Both the position numbers and the translations under genes were made by a program. The notes under the pieces were generated by a model. The model saw only the letters and a list, made by a program, of their open reading frames with translations. It was not told the origin of the DNA and made no database searches. A stretch of 64,000 nucleotides of DNA, from NCBI RefSeq assembly GCF_030272615.1, contig NC_081408.1, positions 408,640,889-408,704,888 on the forward strand. The letters run 5' to 3'. Numbering within the stretch: the stretch's first letter is position 1; the number at the start of each line of letters is the position of its first letter. Origin of the DNA: Cryptomeria japonica. Lineage: Eukaryota > Streptophyta > Pinopsida > Cupressales > Cupressaceae. Below are positions 58,451 through 64,000 of the stretch, piece by piece.

Positions 58451-58872
58451 TTGTTGTTGTCGATGTTAGTGACTTCACATCTATTACTCTTAAAACTTAC
58501 TAAGAGATTTGGATTCTTAGCAGTTTCATTGATAGATAACAGGTTCTTATCCATATATGATCCATATCTCACATATTTGAAAGTGTATGTAGCATTAATA
58601 TTTAATGTTACACATACATCACCATGTTCTTGAAAAAATTATGTGGCACCATGTTGTTGAACAAAGTATGTGGTACATATCTCACATATTTGAACAAACT
58701 GGAAAATAAGCATACCATTTTTTTCGACATGTGTAGTGTCTTGATTCTCCTGAGTCAAAGTACCACTCCATGGAATTATGCAAACCTTCTTTTTATGTGA
58801 TGAATTTAAACTCCTCATTGCTTCCATTAGGCTCTTCGGTAGCAACATTAGCTTCTTTTCTAGGTTGAATAT

Positions 58873-61800
58873 TGTAACACATTGCCAAAGAACCTCAGAG
58901 GATCCAACCTAACTAACTCAACTAAGAAGAGGTTTTTTCCAACCTAACTAGCTCCACTAAGAAGAGATTTTTTTTTGAAACATCATAAAGTGTATTCTAA
59001 TGCAATATTTAATTCGAGATAACATTATGAACTCAAATACACAAGTAGAAAGAAAGGAAACCAAACCATCCTCTAAGGTTCCTTAATGTTGCTACTTAAC
59101 AACTCAAATAATCATAAAAGAAATCTATATAACATAATCACCAAATTATCCATTTATTATGAGATGAGTATTAACAAGGAAGTTACTATATTATGAAAGA
59201 TTCATTTTCATTTAATTTCACTATAATAAGAAACTAATTGCATTCATTTAATCTTTAAGTCTAAGTTCATTTTAGGACCCAAATCCAAATGTTCCTATAA
59301 TTCTTTTGAACAATAAATGACCAACACATGCTTAATCCAAACTATACAATTACATCATTACCAACTAGCTATCATAAATCCTACCATCATTTCACATAGA
59401 TTACATCATAATTACATTATTGTTTACATCACCCACCTTGTAGGCATGTCCAAAATTAAAATTACATTTAATAACCAAATAACATAGCAATAATATAAAG
59501 AATATATGAATATATATCTAATCTACATAGCGAATAATATCCAAGAGAAGCATCTTGAGTGAGAAGCAAAGCCAACCATGCAACGAATAAGTCCAAAACA
59601 CTCGATGAAAGTAGGCAACTACCACCCGACCATATGGAACCTGGAGACTCACCCCCTATGCTAGGAGATAAACATATGGACCACATTCACACAAGAAAGG
59701 GGTAAATGAATACATGGTGACTACCTACATCCATAAGATAATACAACAAGAAGCAAGGAACACCAAGATGCAGAACATAACAAGGTCAACTCCAAAGGAC
59801 TTACAAATCAAAACACAAGAGTACGAAACTAGTGCTCACAAGGGAAGAAAGTCATCACATAGCTTGGTATGGGTTGTCCTAGTAGATATCCATAGACCCC
59901 GACCCCCATACTGAGTTATCTTGGTAGTCCCTCTTAACCCTCGACCCCCATACAAGACTCATGTGGAACCAACATACCTTTCATGAAGATGAGGTAGTTG
60001 ATATTGCCATTCCAGACCTTCCAAATCTCATCCCGAGCCTAAATAAGCACTCCAGGCCATGAGGGGAATTTCCATTATCTTGATTAATGTGAAATTCTAC
60101 CCAAATCCATATGTTCATTAATTAAGGTTATCACTTATTAGAAAAACTCTCCTAATGGGTTGTCCTGACAATCACTTAGGATCCCAACCCCATGGAGAAC
60201 CACTCTCCCATATGAAACTATGCCTACCTAAATCCAAAATAAAACATAATATGAAACATGGATCATCATAAAATGAATATTATAATATGATTCAATTGGG
60301 TCTCTCAACAAAGATCTAAAATAACATTACATCCATAAAGAATCATTACCAATATCTCAACAATGGAGCTCAATCCAACAAAGGAATATAATGAGATAAC
60401 ACCAAAATATATTTAAGCCACCATGGACATCCATAAAGAAATCCAATACAACAATCTGATCATAATCTTATTGACAAACATGACCTAAAACCAAAACTCA
60501 GCCTCTGGGAGACACCCAAAACCCAAAATCCCTAAAATGATTCAAACCCCAACACTTGTGAACTTTCAAGCCTGATTTGTGACCTATTAAGCCTAAATTT
60601 CATCTTTGTAAGCCTTAATTGCACCTTTGTAGGCCAGTTTTGTGCCCTTGTGCAAAAACTAGGGTTTTTAGAAAACCCAAACTTTAACCAATCAATAGGC
60701 ATAAAAGTGATTCAATTTCAAAATATAATCAAGACCCATTTGAGAAGTATGAGTATAATATCCATAAAATCATTTAAATAGGAAAAATAGAAACATAAAT
60801 ATGGTACAATAATTCAGTTTCCAAAACTGCTTGTTTAAAACTATGCAATGGTGAAGGGAAAATCACTTTTTCATTCAATCGAACAAATAGACATACAAAA
60901 TCATTTTCAGAATTGAATATAGCATTAACATACACATAAAAAACCTTTTCAATAATTACTTTCATTTTTATTTCAAATAAACAAGAGAAAAGCGTAGAAA
61001 TCCTACCTCAAATAGAAGCAATTGGGTATGAAATTGAAGAAGACAAAGTTGCAGAAAACTCCAGCCAAAGAAATCCAACTCCCAATCAACTCTTGCAATC
61101 CAAAAGCCTTCCAAAATCCAATCCAATACATTTCCTCAATCCTCAAATCCTCCCTGACAAATCACCTCAAAGACCTAATTCAAATCCTCCACAAAAACTC
61201 TCCAAAATTTCTAGCCAATACCCTTTGAAATTTACAGCCCATTTCCTCTGCGAAAAAAAATCTCTTCCAAAACAAAAACAATAAAAAAACCTCTCAACCA
61301 TCTCATGGGAAAAACCAACTCCCAACTCCCAAAATGATTAATTAAAATTAATAAACCTTAACTCCCACACAACCAATAAAAACTCAAGAAATAATAATAC
61401 ATAAAACACTATTCCAAAGTTTAGTTGGTGGAATTAGGGTTTCCCACCAAACACAAATTCAAAATACAAAAAATACAATTGCAAATATAAATAAACTTCC
61501 TTAAAAATAGCGACCACAAGAAATGCATCCAAAAATATTAATAAAAAGGGAAATAATATATTGTACACATAAGTATAAGATCCTACAAAATATATACATA
61601 TAATATTAATAACAATACCAACCATATGATTAATATCTATAAATAACAATTAATACAAAGGACAAGGACAAATAATCACTTGCACATAGACATACATACA
61701 CAACTAGGGTTATCAGATATCACCTTGATGACATTCTGATTAGGTAAACACATGACTAGGATCATTGCCCTTATGTAGAGCAAAGGTTATAGATTAGGTC

Positions 61801-62565
61801 AATTGGGGCAAATATGCTATCTCCCACAACTACCATTGAGATTATTTAGGCACACTCAGACCTATGAAACCAGGTGGAGTTGATGCCCCGTACCTGCAAC
61901 CCTACATCACAAATGCACACATATACAAATATAATATATACAATATGTACACCCACATTGATGAAGGGGAATTGTGACATCATATGTCTCTCCTAAGAGA
62001 GGGTGATAAGACATCATCCCCTCGCACCACAATCAAGAACAAACACATAATATATGAATCAATATCTCAATACACTTCAACTATCATGATCAATCACATC
62101 TCATAATCTAACTAAATCCATTAGTACATGGGTTAACAACCATAAAATAATATGCATCACCTAACATAACTTATTCATAACGAAACATAATCATAATCCA
62201 TTATAACATGAATATTATCATGGCATATATCTAACTCTAACATCATAATAGAGTCTAATAAAGATAAACCATCATAGAATGTAGCATTACCAAAACCACA
62301 TATAAAACCAAAGAAATCATCATGAGTCCATCCAAAAAAAATTAATGTCTAAACATAGAAGGGGTATCGCACATAAAAATAACTTCAATAATTATCCAGA
62401 ATGTAGAATCAAAATCATCAAAGTAATCATAATGAATATACCAATATCAAAGTGAATATGAATATAAATAATGAAATGAGAAGTAAGGAGCATCAAGAAC
62501 ATGAACAAATCCATAAGTATCTATCACATCCTATCATAAAGGATGAATCAGGGAGAGGTACTACA
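58873..62565. mobile_element. 3.7-kb insert with TG...CA ends, probably a long solo LTR
   Basis: Starts TGTAACACATTGCC, ends GAGAGGTACTACA, and is flanked by AATAT at 58868-58872 and 62566-62570. It separates the zinc knuckle of the outer copia from the rest of its gag. No internal LTR pair and no gag or pol motif were seen, so a long gypsy-type solo LTR is the simplest reading. Orientation is probably minus (start TGTAGTACCTCTCCC), but this is uncertain. Confidence 0.65.
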
Positions 62566-62586
62566 AATATTTTGGGGGTTATGCCA

Positions 62587-62628
62587 GCAAATATTGCCAT
62601 GATGTCCATATTTTTCACAAATGTAACA
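62587..62628 (-). pseudogene. Gag zinc knuckle of the outer copia
   Basis: On the minus strand the residues CYICEKYGHHGNIC give C-x2-C-x4-H-x4-C, the nucleic-acid-binding knuckle of copia gag. It lies just upstream of the 3.7-kb insertion and supports a single element continuing on both sides of it. Confidence 0.75.
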
Positions 62629-63330
62629 AACCACACTTGGTTAAAATGATTTACTTGTTATATCTTATAGACTTCTGATAGAGCTTCAACTCTTCAACTC
62701 CTAAATACCATTACATTCTGCTGTTTTCCACAGCCTCTTACAGCTCTATGGAGCTGAACTCAATAGGAAGTAAGTAGTAGTTTGCATTACATTCTATTTA
62801 TAATCATAGTGAGGGAATTAATATTGATATCTTATTCTACATAGTAGTTGTGAAGATAAGGTAACAATAAATAAAAGAGAAATATTTAGAATGTTGATTG
62901 GGAAAGACATCTAGAATGCAATGGAAGCTTTTTCTTTAAAAGGTTGACAATTTCCTAATATTTAGTAATTGAAATTATATCTACCAACAACCAAGCCGCT
63001 TCGAATGAAAGAGATGATAGTACATGCTAGTGTGAACATCATCTATAACAATAGGTTCTAGATCTACAAATACAATCCGAGGAACATGTTTGCTACAAAA
63101 GCGTATTGACAACATCATCTCCTTTGATGAACTAATCGCTAGGCATCAACTCGCCATTCCTTATCACTCCCTACGCCACGATAATATTTCTCCAACTTGA
63201 TTCACTTATTAGTAAAATAAACTCATTGTGAAGCACTAATCTAGTTCCTACAACAACTCCATAGAATATACACCTTATCTTAGGAATCCACATGTTATGC
63301 TTATATCCCACTCTGATACAAAATTAAATT

Positions 63331-63592
63331 TGAGAGAACATAAAATCATATGTAATATAATTTGATTAAATGTCATACATATTTATAGGATCCACACATC
63401 ATAATTAAGCGGAAACAAATTCTCTAAATATATGAGTTGTTTGTAATAAATCAACAAATGTAAAATTAACATAATATAATAGTTCACATAATTTAATAAA
63501 TCTACAATTGAATATGTGAATGTGTAAGAAATATACCAACACATAAGAATAATTTTGAACTCACAATTTTATTACGTTGAAGGCGTATTACA
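63331..63592 (-). repeat. 5' LTR of the outer copia
   Basis: On + it starts TGAGAGAACATAAAATC and ends GGCGTATTACA. Its first half matches 22774-22903 and its second half matches 55438-55557, which is how the split 3' LTR was recognised. The primer site lies immediately to its left. Confidence 0.75.
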
Positions 63593-63687
63593 CTCACATA
63601 ATAGATGCAAAAATATGTGTTAATAAAAACTAGAAGCATTAAATTTGACGTGTCTGTAACACTTAAATGCATAAAAAAACAAAAAAA

Positions 63688-63984
63688 TATTTTATTTATT
63701 TTCTCCTCTCAATTACCACTCACTTTGAGTTTAACTATTAATCAATTTTATCTATCTCCATCATATTAATATCACCAATCTAATATTCTAATAATAATAT
63801 AAAGATACGATAATATAATAAAAAATAATAATTTTAATGTTTTTCTTGCTATTTATTTTCTCATCTAATTCTATCTATCTCCATCATATTAATAGTTAAC
63901 TTTGTTAATTTTGTCAATAAAAAATTATAATAATAATATAAAGATATGATAATATAATAATAAGAATTAATTTTAATAAAAAAA
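63688..63984. repeat. Diverged AT-rich tandem duplication at the right edge
   Basis: About 63688-63843 and 63851-63984 share 'TATTTATTTTCTC', 'TCTATCTCCATCATATTAATA' and 'AATAATATAAAGATA.GATAATATAATAA' in the same order. It lies outside the outer copia. No gene. Confidence 0.65.
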
Positions 63985-64000
63985 AATGTTGACAAGTTTT

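Overview
The window is nuclear DNA from a seed plant with a very large, transposon-packed genome. A conifer or other gymnosperm is the best guess. This is inferred from AT-rich sequence, many old nested LTR elements, a PRC2 gene with long introns, and almost no other host genes. No prokaryotic or organellar gene was seen.

Host content is thin. The one gene I recognise is the 3' end of FIE, the plant ESC/EED subunit of Polycomb Repressive Complex 2. Its last four exons (14992-16414, + strand) are intact, with canonical GT-AG introns. Earlier exons are not visible in the window, so bases 1-14991 are probably upstream intron or older flank filled with repeats. An L1-type LINE lies just upstream, at 12706-14345. 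It is flanked by a near-perfect 16-bp duplication and carries only ORF1.

Layout: 1-862 copia fragment; 863-2087 AT-rich with a tandem duplication; 2088-6230 chromovirus remains holding a solo LTR; 6231-7990 minus-strand gypsy fragment; 7991-12705 unassigned repeat-like DNA with an 84-bp duplication and an array of palindromic 'TTCTAG..CTAGAA' units; 12706-14345 LINE; 14992-16414 FIE; 17729-21250 a diverged tandem duplication of a roughly 1.6-kb unit; 22774-63592 one nested transposon stack; 63593-64000 AT-rich flank.

The stack is the main structure. An old minus-strand copia element has its 3' LTR split by a terminal-inverted-repeat element (22904-55437) whose core is purine/pyrimidine minisatellite. 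That element was then hit by a Tat-type gypsy (23117-38480, target duplication TTGTT), a gag-only LTR element (38959-46177, TTAGG) and a second copia (47006-51910). The gypsy holds a solo LTR (TAGTG) and a young 2.6-kb LTR element (33437-36026, ATAAT). That young element carries a 558-codon open frame with no recognisable pol domain. The gag-only element holds a tRNA-derived SINE whose 3' tail matches the tail of the LINE near FIE. The outer copia also holds a 3.7-kb insert (58873-62565, AATAT).

Most promising observations: the cargo-like frame in the young LTR element, G-patch-like motifs in two LTR families, an antisense plant-mobile-domain region in the gypsy, the ORF1-only LINE and its SINE partner, and the TIR element as a landing pad. 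All readings are by eye. Family calls and divergences are approximate.
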